From: CBDFHF01 sp965247565
Lineage (GTDB): Bacteria > Pseudomonadota > Gammaproteobacteria > Methylococcales > Methylomonadaceae
Assembly: GCA_965247565.1 (NCBI GenBank)
Contig: CBDFHF010000001.1
Span: 632,497-696,496 of the forward strand
Reading direction: 5' to 3'
Length of the DNA: 64,000 nucleotides
The notes below the pieces were generated by a model that had not been told where the DNA came from, made no database searches, and worked only from the letters and a program-made list of their open reading frames with translations. A program made the position numbers and the translations under genes. Below, one piece after another: positions 56,043 through 63,853 of the stretch. Each line of letters opens with the position of its first letter. The stretch's first letter is position 1.

Positions 56043-57812
56043 ATGAACACGTTGAAAAATAGCAAAAGAAAATCCATATTAGCCCGGACATCCTACGCCA
56101 TGGCTACGTTATGCACGTTGGGTGTAGCGACCGCTTGGGGAAACAATCTCACTGTCAACAACCTGACCGAGGTTATAGCGTCAGGAGATGGCCAATGTAG
56201 CTTGCAAGAGGCAGTTATAAACGTTAATACTAACAGCGACACCACAGGCGGGGATTGTGCGGCAGGTGCTGGTACCGATACAATTTCTTTCACTACAGAC
56301 GGAACTATCCTATTAAGTAGCACGCTTAATGTTAGCGATGTTGCTGGCTTAACTATTGATAGTTCTGGTCACAATATCACTTTAAGCGGAAACAGTGCGG
56401 TGCGGGTTCTCCTAGTAAACCCAAACGCCAGTCTAACTGTTAAAAATCTAACCGTAGCCGATGGCTTTGATACCTCAATTGGCGGTGGTATTTTTAACCA
56501 ATTTGGCACCTTAAATGTTATTGGTTGCACTTTTTTAGGTAACTCGACTAAAGGTTTTGGTGGTGGTATTGCTAACCGCGGCAATTTTGGTACCACAAAC
56601 CCCGGTGGAATCCTTACTGTTATTAACTCCACATTTTCTGGTAACAGCGCATTTTACGGTGGAGCCATATCTAACGGGAGTGGCAGCACAATCAATCTTA
56701 ATCATACCACTGTTGTTGGCAATAGTGCGGTGACACCCTTATGTACTGGTATTTGTACTCTTAGCCTGTCTGGCGGCGGTGGCGTTGATAATAGTGGTAT
56801 TGGTACGCTTATTCTGAACAATAGCATTGTGGCGGGAAATACAAACATCAAAAAGTCAGCTGCGGGCGATACTGTTTCTCCCTCCGACATAACAGGTTCC
56901 GTAGCCAGTGGTGGTTATAACATTGTTGGTAGCGGTGGGTTGCAAAACGGTATTAACGGTAATATTGTAGGCGCTGATGTAACTACCGTACTGAATACAT
57001 CCCCAACTGACAATGGCGGCCCGACTCAAACTTTCGCATTACTTCCCGATAGCCCAGCACTCAATATCGCAGCAGCTGCAAATTGTCCTGCTACCGACCA
57101 GCGCGGCACGGTTCGTCCCCAGGGCACAGGCTGTGACATTGGCGCATTTGAGGCCGCCGTCACGGCAGATTTAGCAGTTACAGAAAAAGTTAGTCCGAAT
57201 CCAGTGATGTTACGGGATGCTCTTACGTGGACAATTTCTATCACCAACAACGGTGCAATTGATGCTACTGGCGTAAAAGTTATCGATACTCTGCCTTCTT
57301 CTGGCCTGAGTTCAATTTCAGCAAGCGCATCTCAAGGCAGTTGTGGTGCTCCAACAAATGGCACAATTACCTGTGCACTTGGCAGCCTTGCTAACACAAG
57401 CAGTGCGAGTATCCTAGTAAGAGGAATCCCCAGCAAAACTGGGACGCTATTCAATCTAGTCAAAGTGGATGGCGACCAATCCGACAATCAATTAGCTAAC
57501 AACACGTCTACTCAATCCGTCACAGTTCAAACGTTGCTATGTAACGGTGTAAAACCCACGCTAGTTGGCACCCCTGGCTCTGATAAAATGAATGGCACCA
57601 AAGGTCGTGATGTCATCCATGGACTGGGTGGCAACGACATAATCAGCGGCGGCAATGATAACGATATCATCTGCGGTGGTGAAGGATTGGATTCGTTAAA
57701 CGGCGATGGCGGTAAAGATATTCTAGACGGTGGTGCTGGAACAGATAGCTGCAACGGTGGTCTGGGTAAGGATACTGCCACTGACTGTGAAGCAAAAATT
57801 TCAATTCCTTAA
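56043..57812 (+). CDS. Secreted beta-helix, DUF11 and RTX-repeat protein
   Basis: About 589 residues from ATG 56043; GTG 56016 and ATG 56031 are alternatives. A signal peptide (ending TAWG) precedes a right-handed beta-helix region with CSLQEAV near its start and Gly/Asn-rich repeats (FSGNSAFYGGAI). A choice-of-anchor-like segment (DNGGPTQTFALLPDSPAL) ends with DIGAFE. A DUF11 domain (about residues 375-470) and 4-5 RTX-type calcium repeats (GGNDIISGGNDND, GGKDILDGGAGTD) follow. RTX repeats usually mean calcium-dependent folding after type I secretion, but an N-terminal signal peptide argues for Sec, so the route is unclear. Function unknown. Confidence 0.8.
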   Translation: MNTLKNSKRKSILARTSYAMATLCTLGVATAWGNNLTVNNLTEVIASGDGQCSLQEAVINVNTNSDTTGGDCAAGAGTDTISFTTDGTILLSSTLNVSDVAGLTIDSSGHNITLSGNSAVRVLLVNPNASLTVKNLTVADGFDTSIGGGIFNQFGTLNVIGCTFLGNSTKGFGGGIANRGNFGTTNPGGILTVINSTFSGNSAFYGGAISNGSGSTINLNHTTVVGNSAVTPLCTGICTLSLSGGGGVDNSGIGTLILNNSIVAGNTNIKKSAAGDTVSPSDITGSVASGGYNIVGSGGLQNGINGNIVGADVTTVLNTSPTDNGGPTQTFALLPDSPALNIAAAANCPATDQRGTVRPQGTGCDIGAFEAAVTADLAVTEKVSPNPVMLRDALTWTISITNNGAIDATGVKVIDTLPSSGLSSISASASQGSCGAPTNGTITCALGSLANTSSASILVRGIPSKTGTLFNLVKVDGDQSDNQLANNTSTQSVTVQTLLCNGVKPTLVGTPGSDKMNGTKGRDVIHGLGGNDIISGGNDNDIICGGEGLDSLNGDGGKDILDGGAGTDSCNGGLGKDTATDCEAKISIP

Positions 57813-57829
57813 TAATTTAAATCTTGTCT

Positions 57830-57860
57830 CGATAGATACCTAACAAGGTGTCTATCGGGT
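57830..57860 (+). terminator. Hairpin after the beta-helix protein gene
   Basis: CGATAGATACC pairs with GGTGTCTATCG around a six-base loop, 18 bp after the stop. The tail is GGGTTTC, so it is a weak terminator. Confidence 0.5.
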
Positions 57861-57929
57861 TTCTGCAATAGATCGTTTGGTTCGATTCCAATAATTCGCA
57901 TAAATATAATGGGGATTATGTAGAAAAGC

Positions 57930-57963
57930 CCAGGTGTAGAATGAACCACACCTGGTTTTTTTT
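57930..57963 (+). terminator. Strong rho-independent terminator
   Basis: Stem CCAGGTGT/ACACCTGG with a 10-base loop, followed by eight T. Outer ATAATGGGG and CCCCATTAT copies could extend it. It would end transcripts from the beta-helix gene. Confidence 0.85.
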
Positions 57964-58025
57964 GCATAAACCCCATTATGCGAGGTTGTAGCTAAGGAAT
58001 TCTCTAATTTATATTCTTTGTTTTA

Positions 58026-58223
58026 TTAGGTGGGGCGGCCATTTAAAAGTGCTACCCAAGAGCTTTCACTTAAAACGAAAACTAGATCGGAATCAGAAAT
58101 ACTCCAGGTTGGATTGAGCATTCCTAGCGCAGCCAATCCAATTAGCGCTTCTAGTGCTTGTCCTTCCGAAATATTGAGTCTTTTCGATGCTTCTTGAATT
58201 TTAATCCCACTATCAGAGCCCAT
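58026..58223 (-). CDS. Hypothetical protein, probably truncated by IS3
   Basis: A 65-residue ORF (EASKRLNISEGQALEALIGL). The frame stays open upstream of the ATG for at least 8 codons (TWGNIFRE) to the left end of the IS3 element, which suggests that this is the 3' part of a gene cut by the insertion. No family recognised. It could also be a spurious short ORF. Confidence 0.4.
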   Translation of the reverse strand: MGSDSGIKIQEASKRLNISEGQALEALIGLAALGMLNPTWSISDSDLVFVLSESSWVALLNGRPT

Positions 58224-58317
58224 TTCTCTAAATATGTTCCCCCATGTAGTTTATAGTGGTCCCCAAAAAACAGACAGCAGTATAAGATGGTGTCTATCCT
58301 CAATTAGGTAGGCACAA

Positions 58318-58611
58318 ATGAGTGAAAAGAAGCGTAGGATTATGTCTGGTGCCCAAAAGGCAAAAGTAGCATTGGAAGCGGTGAAAGGTAGCAAAACAGT
58401 CAACGAGATAGCCCAAGAATTTGGAGTGCACCCGACGCAAGTTGGTCTTTGGAAAAAGGCATTACTGGAAAATGCCAGCCATCTGTTTGACGCAAAACAT
58501 GGCCTTAAGACAGCCGACCCGCAAAGTGATCCAGAGCGATTGTACGCCAAGATTGGACAGCTTAATATGGAATTGGAATGGCTTAAAAAAAAGTCCGGGA
58601 TCAGCCCCTAA
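58318..58611 (+). CDS. IS3 OrfA (DNA-binding part of transposase)
   Basis: A 97-residue protein with an HTH (TVNEIAQEFGVHPTQVGLWK) and a leucine-rich C-terminus. The eight-A run at 58585-58592 near its end is the likely -1 slippage site giving an OrfAB fusion. Confidence 0.93.
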   Translation: MSEKKRRIMSGAQKAKVALEAVKGSKTVNEIAQEFGVHPTQVGLWKKALLENASHLFDAKHGLKTADPQSDPERLYAKIGQLNMELEWLKKKSGISP

Positions 58612-59519
58612 GCCAACGCCAGGGTTGGATCGATTCAAACGGCGGGCTGTCCGTGGTGGTGCAGTGCAAACTGGCGAGTATTGCACGGTCCACGGTCTAT
58701 GAGAGTAAGGTAGCGGTTGTGGACGAAGTCGAACTGCTGCTATTGCGTTTGCTGGATGAAGAGTTTACCCGTCATCCGTTTTACGGCAGCAGGAAAATGG
58801 TGGTTTGGCTCGGCACCCAAGGGTATCTTGTAAACCGGAAGCGAGTGCAGCGGCTGATGCGGATATTAGGTTTAGCAGCGATAGCACCGGGTCCTAACAC
58901 CAGTAAGAAGCACCCACAGAACAAAGTTTATCCTTATTTGCTCAGAGGATTAGGCATTATTCGGATAAATCAAGTCTGGAGTACTGACATCACCTATATA
59001 CGACTGGCACACGGCTTTGTGTACTTGGTGGCCATTATTGACTGGTACAGCCGTAAGGTCTTGTCCTGGCAAGTATCAAACACGATGGATGTCGGTTTTT
59101 GTGTGGATTGTTTGACTGCCGCCCTCTATGATTACGGGCCGCCTGAGATTTTCAACACCGACCAGGGTTCACAATTTACCTGTGAGGCATGGATTAAGGT
59201 GATGCTGAAAAACGCCATCAAAATCAGCATGGATGGACGAGGTCGCGCATTAGACAATATTTTCGTTGAACGGCTATGGCGAAGCGTGAAGTACGAGGAT
59301 GTTTATTTGAAAAACTATGCGTCAATGCCGGAACTGCTGGTCGGTCTGGCCGAATATTTTATCTTCTATAATGCAGGGCGGTTTCATCAGGCATTAGGCT
59401 ATAAAACGCCGGATCAGGTCTATCAGACTGGAGAAGGTGGCGGGGCTAAAATTGCTGATTATTTTAGTGAAAAAAAGAGGCTTCAAAAGAAGAGATGGAG
59501 CAGCACCAATCTGCTGTAA
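58587..59519 (+). CDS. IS3 OrfB (DDE integrase part), made by -1 frameshift
   Basis: The frame is open from the A-run at 58587 through PLSQRQGWIDSNGGL, so it fuses to OrfA by a -1 shift; a stand-alone ATG would be 58653. The rve integrase core has D in VWSTDITYIRL, D in FNTDQGSQF and E in DNIFVERLWRSVKYED. Complete and probably active. Confidence 0.92.
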   Translation, partial: KKVRDQPLSQRQGWIDSNGGLSVVVQCKLASIARSTVYESKVAVVDEVELLLLRLLDEEFTRHPFYGSRKMVVWLGTQGYLVNRKRVQRLMRILGLAAIAPGPNTSKKHPQNKVYPYLLRGLGIIRINQVWSTDITYIRLAHGFVYLVAIIDWYSRKVLSWQVSNTMDVGFCVDCLTAALYDYGPPEIFNTDQGSQFTCEAWIKVMLKNAIKISMDGRGRALDNIFVERLWRSVKYEDVYLKNYASMPELLVGLAEYFIFYNAGRFHQALGYKTPDQVYQTGEGGGAKIADYFSEKKRLQKKRWSSTNLL

Positions 59520-59680
59520 CGGATACGACACCCTCTTAAATTAGGCAGTTAATTGTCTGGACAATAGGGTCCACTATAAGAATTTTTGCATGATCCCATT
59601 CCACCAGGTCATGTTTTGTCTATTGAAGCCAAAGAGCGCTGTAAAAAACCTAAAGACAGTCAATCAATGTCCGTGTTACA

Positions 59681-59708
59681 ACTTCGCATAATATATATTA
59701 TGTAAAAT
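59681..59708 (+). other. dif: dif-like XerC/XerD recombination site (inovirus att)
   Basis: A 28-bp site: left arm ACTTCGCATAA, centre TATATA, right arm TTATGTAAAAT. Compared with E. coli dif, the XerC arm matches at 8 of 11, the centre at 5 of 6 and the XerD arm at 10 of 11. Filamentous phages integrate at dif using host XerC and XerD, and phage genes start about 90 bp to the right. It is either the chromosomal terminus dif or the left attachment site of the prophage. Confidence 0.82.
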
Positions 59709-59795
59709 TGTCAGTCGTGGACAAAATTGGCAAAAAAGGAATTTTGGCACATAGCTTGCTGTATTTTTTGGTTCTTACTGCACGGAGCCAAAAGA

Positions 59796-60194
59796 ATGAC
59801 ACATGAAATTGTTAATGGTTGGAAGTTTTACGAATATAGAAGATTTGCACGATACACTAAGCCACAATGCGCCGTAGTTTTTGGCGTATCAATAAAGACA
59901 ATTAATAACTGGGAATCTGGACGAATAAAACCGCCACGATCCGTTTTAATCTGTTTACTACTCTTTGCGGGGAAACTCGATTTTTTAGGAAAGCAATGGC
60001 AAGGGTTCGCCATTCGACACGATTGCATCGAAGCGCCGAACGGTCAAAATATTTGGCATTATGAGATTTCAGGGATTAAACATCTTTATGATGCGGCGGG
60101 GCTTGAGCGCTGGCGTTTTTGTCGCGCCCTAGCCCCTGAAGAGTTCCACAGACAATGCGAAAACATCAAGATCAAAAGAACGCTACGCGGTTGA
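59796..60194 (+). CDS. Inovirus HTH protein, DUF3653-like
   Basis: A 132-residue protein from ATG 59796, which has GGAG upstream; the longer TTG start at 59727 lacks one. It has an HTH-like segment (CAVVFGVSIKTINNWESGRI) and the WQGFAIRH and ALAPEEFHR region seen in phage DUF3653 proteins. These are found in Vibrio and Xanthomonas filamentous phages; they may be regulators. It is the first gene after the dif-like site. Role inferred. Confidence 0.65.
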   Translation: MTHEIVNGWKFYEYRRFARYTKPQCAVVFGVSIKTINNWESGRIKPPRSVLICLLLFAGKLDFLGKQWQGFAIRHDCIEAPNGQNIWHYEISGIKHLYDAAGLERWRFCRALAPEEFHRQCENIKIKRTLRG

Positions 60195-60195
60195 A

Positions 60196-60293
60196 GGGTA
60201 GCGCGTTGGGCCTGAGGGCCGATTATTTTTTTTTGCAAAAAAAACAATCTAAAAATTTTTGCAAAATTTTTGCCCTGAGACCCAGCGCTACCC
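60196..60293. repeat. Long inverted repeat in phage intergenic region
   Basis: GGGTAGCGCGTTGGGCCTGA (60196 on) pairs with the region ending GACCCAGCGCTACCC (60293), giving arms of ~23 bp around ~50 bases of A/T-rich DNA. In single-stranded phage DNA this would be a large hairpin, and may serve as terminator, origin or packaging signal. Confidence 0.7.
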
Positions 60294-60299
60294 GTTTTT

Positions 60300-60609
60300 T
60301 TTTGATTTGGTGGACCTATAAAAGCCTTTTGTCTAACGACAGAAAAGAACAGTTCACTTTAAAGATCGATAAAAGAACCTTCGGGTAAAAATTCTGGGGT
60401 TTTTTTAACTTGTCTAAATGACAGCGCCCTGCGGGACGTGCAAAAAACTGAGTTGAAAGCGTAAAAACGCAAAAAGCACGCGTTTTTACCAACTCATTTT
60501 TTACACTCGCTAGTTGTCCGCAATGCTTAAAGTTTTGATTTGGTACACTTCAAAAAGCCTTTTGTCTAACGACAGGATACCCACGGCACACTTTAAAGAT
60601 TGTTAAAAG
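60300..60609. repeat. Direct repeats of ~76 bp (60300-60375 and 60533-60609)
   Basis: Both copies contain TTTTGATTTGGT, then AAAAGCCTTTTGTCTAACGA, then CACTTTAAAGAT and TAAAAG in the same order and spacing. The central ~20 bases are identical. They flank the hairpin at 60443. Likely cis elements for phage replication or control. Confidence 0.75.
60443..60503. repeat. Hairpin between the direct repeats
   Basis: GAGTTG, then GTAAAAACGC, pair with GCGTTTTTAC and CAACTC across a nine-base loop (60471-60479); A6 and T6 runs extend the ends. A bidirectional terminator, or the folded origin/packaging signal of a filamentous phage, would both fit. Confidence 0.65.
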
Positions 60610-60784
60610 CGGTTAATGGGCGCGTGGATGCCTTGGCGAACTATAAGCAACTGAGGCCGCATTCTATCCTTTTTAAAGGCTTAATCCACATTTTGAATTA
60701 TTATTTTATCATCTGTGAGGGTTTGGCATGGGATAGCCACTCCCTGCGGGTCGCGGTTTAGCTTAGAGTGGTTTAAAGTTTTAG

Positions 60785-60843
60785 CGTTTCACATGGAACA
60801 TTTTGATTAATCATTTTTGAATATTGATGTTTCACATGGAACA
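60785..60843. promoter_or_regulatory. Two parS-like sites in the phage region
   Basis: CGTTTCACATGGAACA (60785-60800) and TGTTTCACATGGAACA (60828-60843). The chromosomal ParB site is TGTTNCACGTGRAACA; the second copy differs from it at one central base. Both sit in a longer repeat continuing TTTTGATT. Use of host ParB is speculative. Confidence 0.45.
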
Positions 60844-60846
60844 TTT

Positions 60847-60897
60847 TGATTTGGCATGGTTGTTGATTTGGCATGGTTGTTGATTTGGCATGATTGT
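60847..60897. repeat. Three tandem 17-bp repeats
   Basis: Unit TGATTTGGCATGGTTGT, three times in a row with one base change in the third copy. It lies between the parS-like sites and the phage promoter. Iteron-like; function unknown. Confidence 0.8.
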
Positions 60898-60954
60898 TGA
60901 TTTATAAGAAAGCGTGATTCATTTCATGTTTTTGTTGAATTATTTTATTTATTT

Positions 60955-60995
60955 TGATGTATCAGTATTGACATTTTGATGTATCACTGTATAAT
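60955..60995 (+). promoter_or_regulatory. Sigma-70 promoter with repeated operator
   Basis: TTGACA (60968-60973) and TATAAT (60990-60995) with a 16-bp spacer. TGATGTATCA, an interrupted palindrome, occurs at 60955-60964 and again inside the spacer at 60977-60986, 22 bp apart. A repressor bound there would shut the promoter, which serves the small phage genes starting at 61029. Confidence 0.8.
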
Positions 60996-61028
60996 TAACA
61001 CATATTCAAAAACAACTGAGGAAATAAA

Positions 61029-61241
61029 ATGAAAATGATAACAGACATTGAACACTTAATTAAAAACGACTCTTCTATAGAAACAACAGTCTGGTTTAAC
61101 TACGGGGACAGTAAAAAGACTTACAAAACCAAGAACGCGGTTAAACAGAAGGACATGAGCAAAATAGAGGACAGAATCATTAGAAAGCTTGGAATTGAAA
61201 ACCTGTGTTTCACTTGTCGCTTTTCTACTAAATACGAGTAA
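61029..61241 (+). CDS. Small inovirus protein, unknown function
   Basis: A 70-residue, Lys-rich protein (MKMITDIEHLIKNDSS) with a GAGGA ribosome site and a consensus promoter just upstream. No family recognised. First gene of the plus-strand phage operon, 5 bp before the next gene. Confidence 0.7.
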   Translation: MKMITDIEHLIKNDSSIETTVWFNYGDSKKTYKTKNAVKQKDMSKIEDRIIRKLGIENLCFTCRFSTKYE

Positions 61242-61246
61242 TAACA

Positions 61247-61531
61247 ATGGCGCAATTAATTGAATTAAAGATCAGGTTTGAAACGGGCGATTTAACCCAA
61301 TGTTCACTAGATTACAAAGAATATTGTGATTGCTGGACGTTGTACTTTTTATCGAAGTCAGAAAACAAGGAATTAACGCTAGACAAGCAAAGAAAGGATG
61401 AAAACCTAGACAACACAAGACGATTTAAAACGGCAGACGCCGCTTTAAAGGTTGCTGGGGAAATTGGATTTGATAACAAAAGGGTTTTACTAACGGTTCC
61501 CGGAGCTTTAAAAAGATGCGAGTTTAAATGA
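61247..61531 (+). CDS. Small inovirus protein, unknown function
   Basis: A 94-residue protein (MAQLIELKIRFETGDL; CDCWTLYFL; RRFKTADAALKVAGEIGF). In an operon with the preceding gene. A DNA-binding or replication-accessory role would be usual at this place in filamentous phages, but I cannot show it. Confidence 0.7.
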   Translation: MAQLIELKIRFETGDLTQCSLDYKEYCDCWTLYFLSKSENKELTLDKQRKDENLDNTRRFKTADAALKVAGEIGFDNKRVLLTVPGALKRCEFK

Positions 61532-61533
61532 TA

Positions 61534-62144
61534 GGGTTCGCTTCGCTCCCCTGCGCTCCGCTTGGCGCTTCGCTTTAGGGTTCGCTTCGCTCCCCTTTCT
61601 TTTTTTTATGGGTCTGCGTAAAAGCGTGTAGAAATCAAAAATAAATTTCTTTGTTCAAATCGTAAAATCATGCTGACAACTTGGTTAAATCGTACAGAAT
61701 ATGCTCGTGCTTTCAGATTTTCGGAAAGCGAAAACGGAGAAAACCAATGTGGAAACGTAAATTTTATAATGGAAAGTTTCAGCACTTTTATGAACAGGCT
61801 GGCATTGCTTGTTTTAAAGATTATTTTGGTTGGAGATTCAGATTTATAAATAGTGTTCAATGCGATAAAGGTGAGTTCAATGGTTATGCAGAGTCTCTTC
61901 ATTTCTGGAAATCATTGGCCGCCGTTAAAAAGCATATTGAGAATAACCTTAGTTCCGGCGGCGAATTTTCAATGAACGTTGAAGATGTGGATGGCAGAAA
62001 ATTAATTGAAGGATATAGATTCATTGATAACAAATTTAAGCTGCAATGCCATTAAATCTCTTACGCAGACCCTTTAAATGTTAGGGTTTTCTGTTAACCC
62101 AGATTCGTTTACATTTTGCTGTTGTTTGGGTTCGCTTCGCTCCC
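61534..62144. repeat. Three dispersed 17-bp GGGTTCGCTTCGCTCCC repeats
   Basis: Exact copies at 61534-61550, 61578-61594 and 62128-62144; the last two are each followed by a T-rich run, so they bracket the gene at 61747. They are GC-rich islands in AT-rich phage DNA. Confidence 0.85.
61747..62055 (+). CDS. Small inovirus-region protein, unknown function
   Basis: A 102-residue protein from ATG 61747, which has GGAG eight bases upstream; a TTG at 61681 is less likely. Aromatic-rich (FYNGKFQHFYEQAGI, YFGWRFRF). No family recognised. It lies between two copies of a 17-bp repeat and converges with zot. Confidence 0.6.
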   Translation: MWKRKFYNGKFQHFYEQAGIACFKDYFGWRFRFINSVQCDKGEFNGYAESLHFWKSLAAVKKHIENNLSSGGEFSMNVEDVDGRKLIEGYRFIDNKFKLQCH

Positions 62145-62154
62145 CTTACTTTTT

Positions 62155-63502
62155 TTATTTTGAAGCAATAACCCCGACAACAGAATTGTCGGGGATTAAA
62201 TCGGGTTGACCTTGTTTGGTTTTTTGTGGCTCCGTGGTTGATTTACAGCCGTGATAAGCAACTAAGTTAACACTTTCAAGGGAAGCAGAACACTTTATTT
62301 GTGGGGATTGGCAAGAAAGCTTTATGACCTTGCCTGATGGCGTAATGAGCGTAATAGAACAGAGGGTTTCAGAGGCAATACGGATGCCATCATTAAATAT
62401 TTGTTTAAATTTGACCAGCGTTACCACGTTGTCATTAAAGCTATAAAAAGCCAGTTTTGTTTTTAGTTTGTCGCCTAGTGTTTGGGTGGCGATACTAACA
62501 AGTTTTACATCATCAGCGGGGCTAGTGATCGTATCATTTTTGATAGAAGGTACATTACCAGAATCATCAGGAATAGCTTGCTTAGTATCTTTGTTATCAA
62601 CTGGTGAAGCAGTTGAAATATTCGCCTTGTCAGACTGCGAAGCTTTAGCAGCAGATATATCGTTATCGGATGATTTACGATAGTGGAAAAAATATAGAGC
62701 GGGAAGCGCCATAAGAACAACAAAAAGAAAGAAAAGTTTGAGCTTGACCGTGGGATCGCCAAAGACACTTTGACCAGCCTTAGACTGCGTATGATTGCCC
62801 GTGACGGTACTCTGATATATTTTAAAAGCGCGGGTATCTGCTTTATAAGTGCGGGGCGTACCGTTTTGATTGGATTTAAGCTTACCGGTGTTTTCTGGGT
62901 CATGTTGAAACTCTAACCATTTATGTTTTGTAAAAGTAGCAAGAAAACCGGGTAATTTACCGGATAGGCTTTTATGTAAATAGGCATACTCTGCAACCTC
63001 TCGAATGTCGGGTTTAATCTTTTTAACGTTTGGCGTACTTATGTAAATATCCCAGTTAAAATGGCGTTGCATATCGAAAGCAGTGAATACCGATTCGGGC
63101 CTTGTTACTGTTGAGCCGTCAGCAAGGGTAATACTGATTACTTCGGGGACGTATCCAGGGGGGCAAATGTATTTGTCTAAGCTAGTCAATTTAAAATCAG
63201 GGTCTATCAGGATAGACACGTTGACCTTCGTCGATAAGAATGACAGAGCCGAACGGCACCCAATGAAAGAAACCGGCAATTAATGCCCTGCCCTCGGCAC
63301 TGTCACCATTAGTTCTAATGATATGGGCTGATTCTGGGATGGTTTTTTCAGGAAATAATGCGCGAATCTCATTAATGTCAATAATTCCACGAATATTGGT
63401 AACTACTGTCCTACCTTCGCAAAGCGCATCAAGTAAAAAGCGTTCACAAAGAACAAAGCTTTTATAACTGCCCGGATCACCGTGATGAATTGCGGTAGCC
63501 AT
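62155..63502 (-). CDS. zot: Zot / pI-like inovirus assembly ATPase, joined by +1 frameshift
   Basis: The N-terminal frame (63502 to 63197) has Walker A GDPGSYKS at residues 8-15 and Walker B VILIDEGQRVYP, and stops at CCC-TGA (63202-63197). The next frame continues without a gap as DFKLTSLDKYI, PESVFTAFDMQRHFNWDIYI, PNVKKIKPDIREVAEYAY and a single membrane helix (FFLFVVLMALPALYFF). Skipping one base at CCC-T gives one 448-residue protein. Zot/pI drives filamentous virion export through the inner membrane. The break could be programmed frameshifting, a mutation or a sequence error. Without the shift only a 101-residue ATPase fragment is made. Confidence 0.88.
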
Positions 63503-63505
63503 GAA

Positions 63506-63853
63506 TTAGAAACCTAAAAAGCGAAAAACAAAGCGTGTTGCAAAAGCACTCAACATAATGTTGATTACTTCGGGAATTCGTAAATAGGCAAGCATACCGA
63601 TTAATCTTGAATCCATTGATGACCACATGCCAGACAAGTAAGCCGATACGTTTAGACTGGTTAATATTTCCTGAGCAACATCCCATGAAAATGCTATAGC
63701 GGCAATTTTTGCCTTTATGGAAGCAACTACAAGCCATTTAACCGCCCAAGCGGTAAATTTAACAATTAAGTCGTAAATACCTGTTTTGATGAAATCCTCG
63801 AAAGCTTGGGAAAATTCGACAACGGCATTAACAACATCGACAAGAACGCTCAT
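63506..63853 (-). CDS. Inovirus DUF2523/pVI-like minor coat protein
   Basis: A 115-residue hydrophobic protein with about three membrane segments (AWAVKWLVVASIKAKIAAIAF; MLSAFATRFVFRFLGF at the end). DUF2523 proteins sit just before zot in filamentous phages and correspond to minor coat protein pVI. The zot start is 3 bp away and the preceding gene's stop overlaps its start (TAATG). Confidence 0.82.
   Translation of the reverse strand: MSVLVDVVNAVVEFSQAFEDFIKTGIYDLIVKFTAWAVKWLVVASIKAKIAAIAFSWDVAQEILTSLNVSAYLSGMWSSMDSRLIGMLAYLRIPEVINIMLSAFATRFVFRFLGF

Larger units (their letters stand above)
58251..59579 (+). mobile_element. IS3-family insertion sequence
   Basis: Imperfect inverted ends: left TTATAGTGGTCCCC and right (reverse strand) TTATAGTGGACCCTATTGTC, both followed by CAGACA. 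About 1.33 kb with orfA and orfB on the plus strand. No clear target duplication was found; the outer TTATAG/CTATAA part may be target sequence, in which case the element is 58257-59573. Confidence 0.88.

Noticed and set aside
57527..57781. Minus-strand Pro/Ser-rich ORF opposite the RTX repeats
   Set aside because: Antisense of Gly/Asp-rich repeats always reads as Pro/Ser-rich; not a gene.
60847..60897. The tandem 17-bp units as a CRISPR array
   Set aside because: Units are directly adjacent with no spacers and no cas genes are present.
62155..63279. The second zot frame as a separate gene with its own start at 63279
   Set aside because: The first ~27 residues overlap the ATPase frame and are not Zot-like, no ribosome site is seen, and similarity begins exactly at the shift point.
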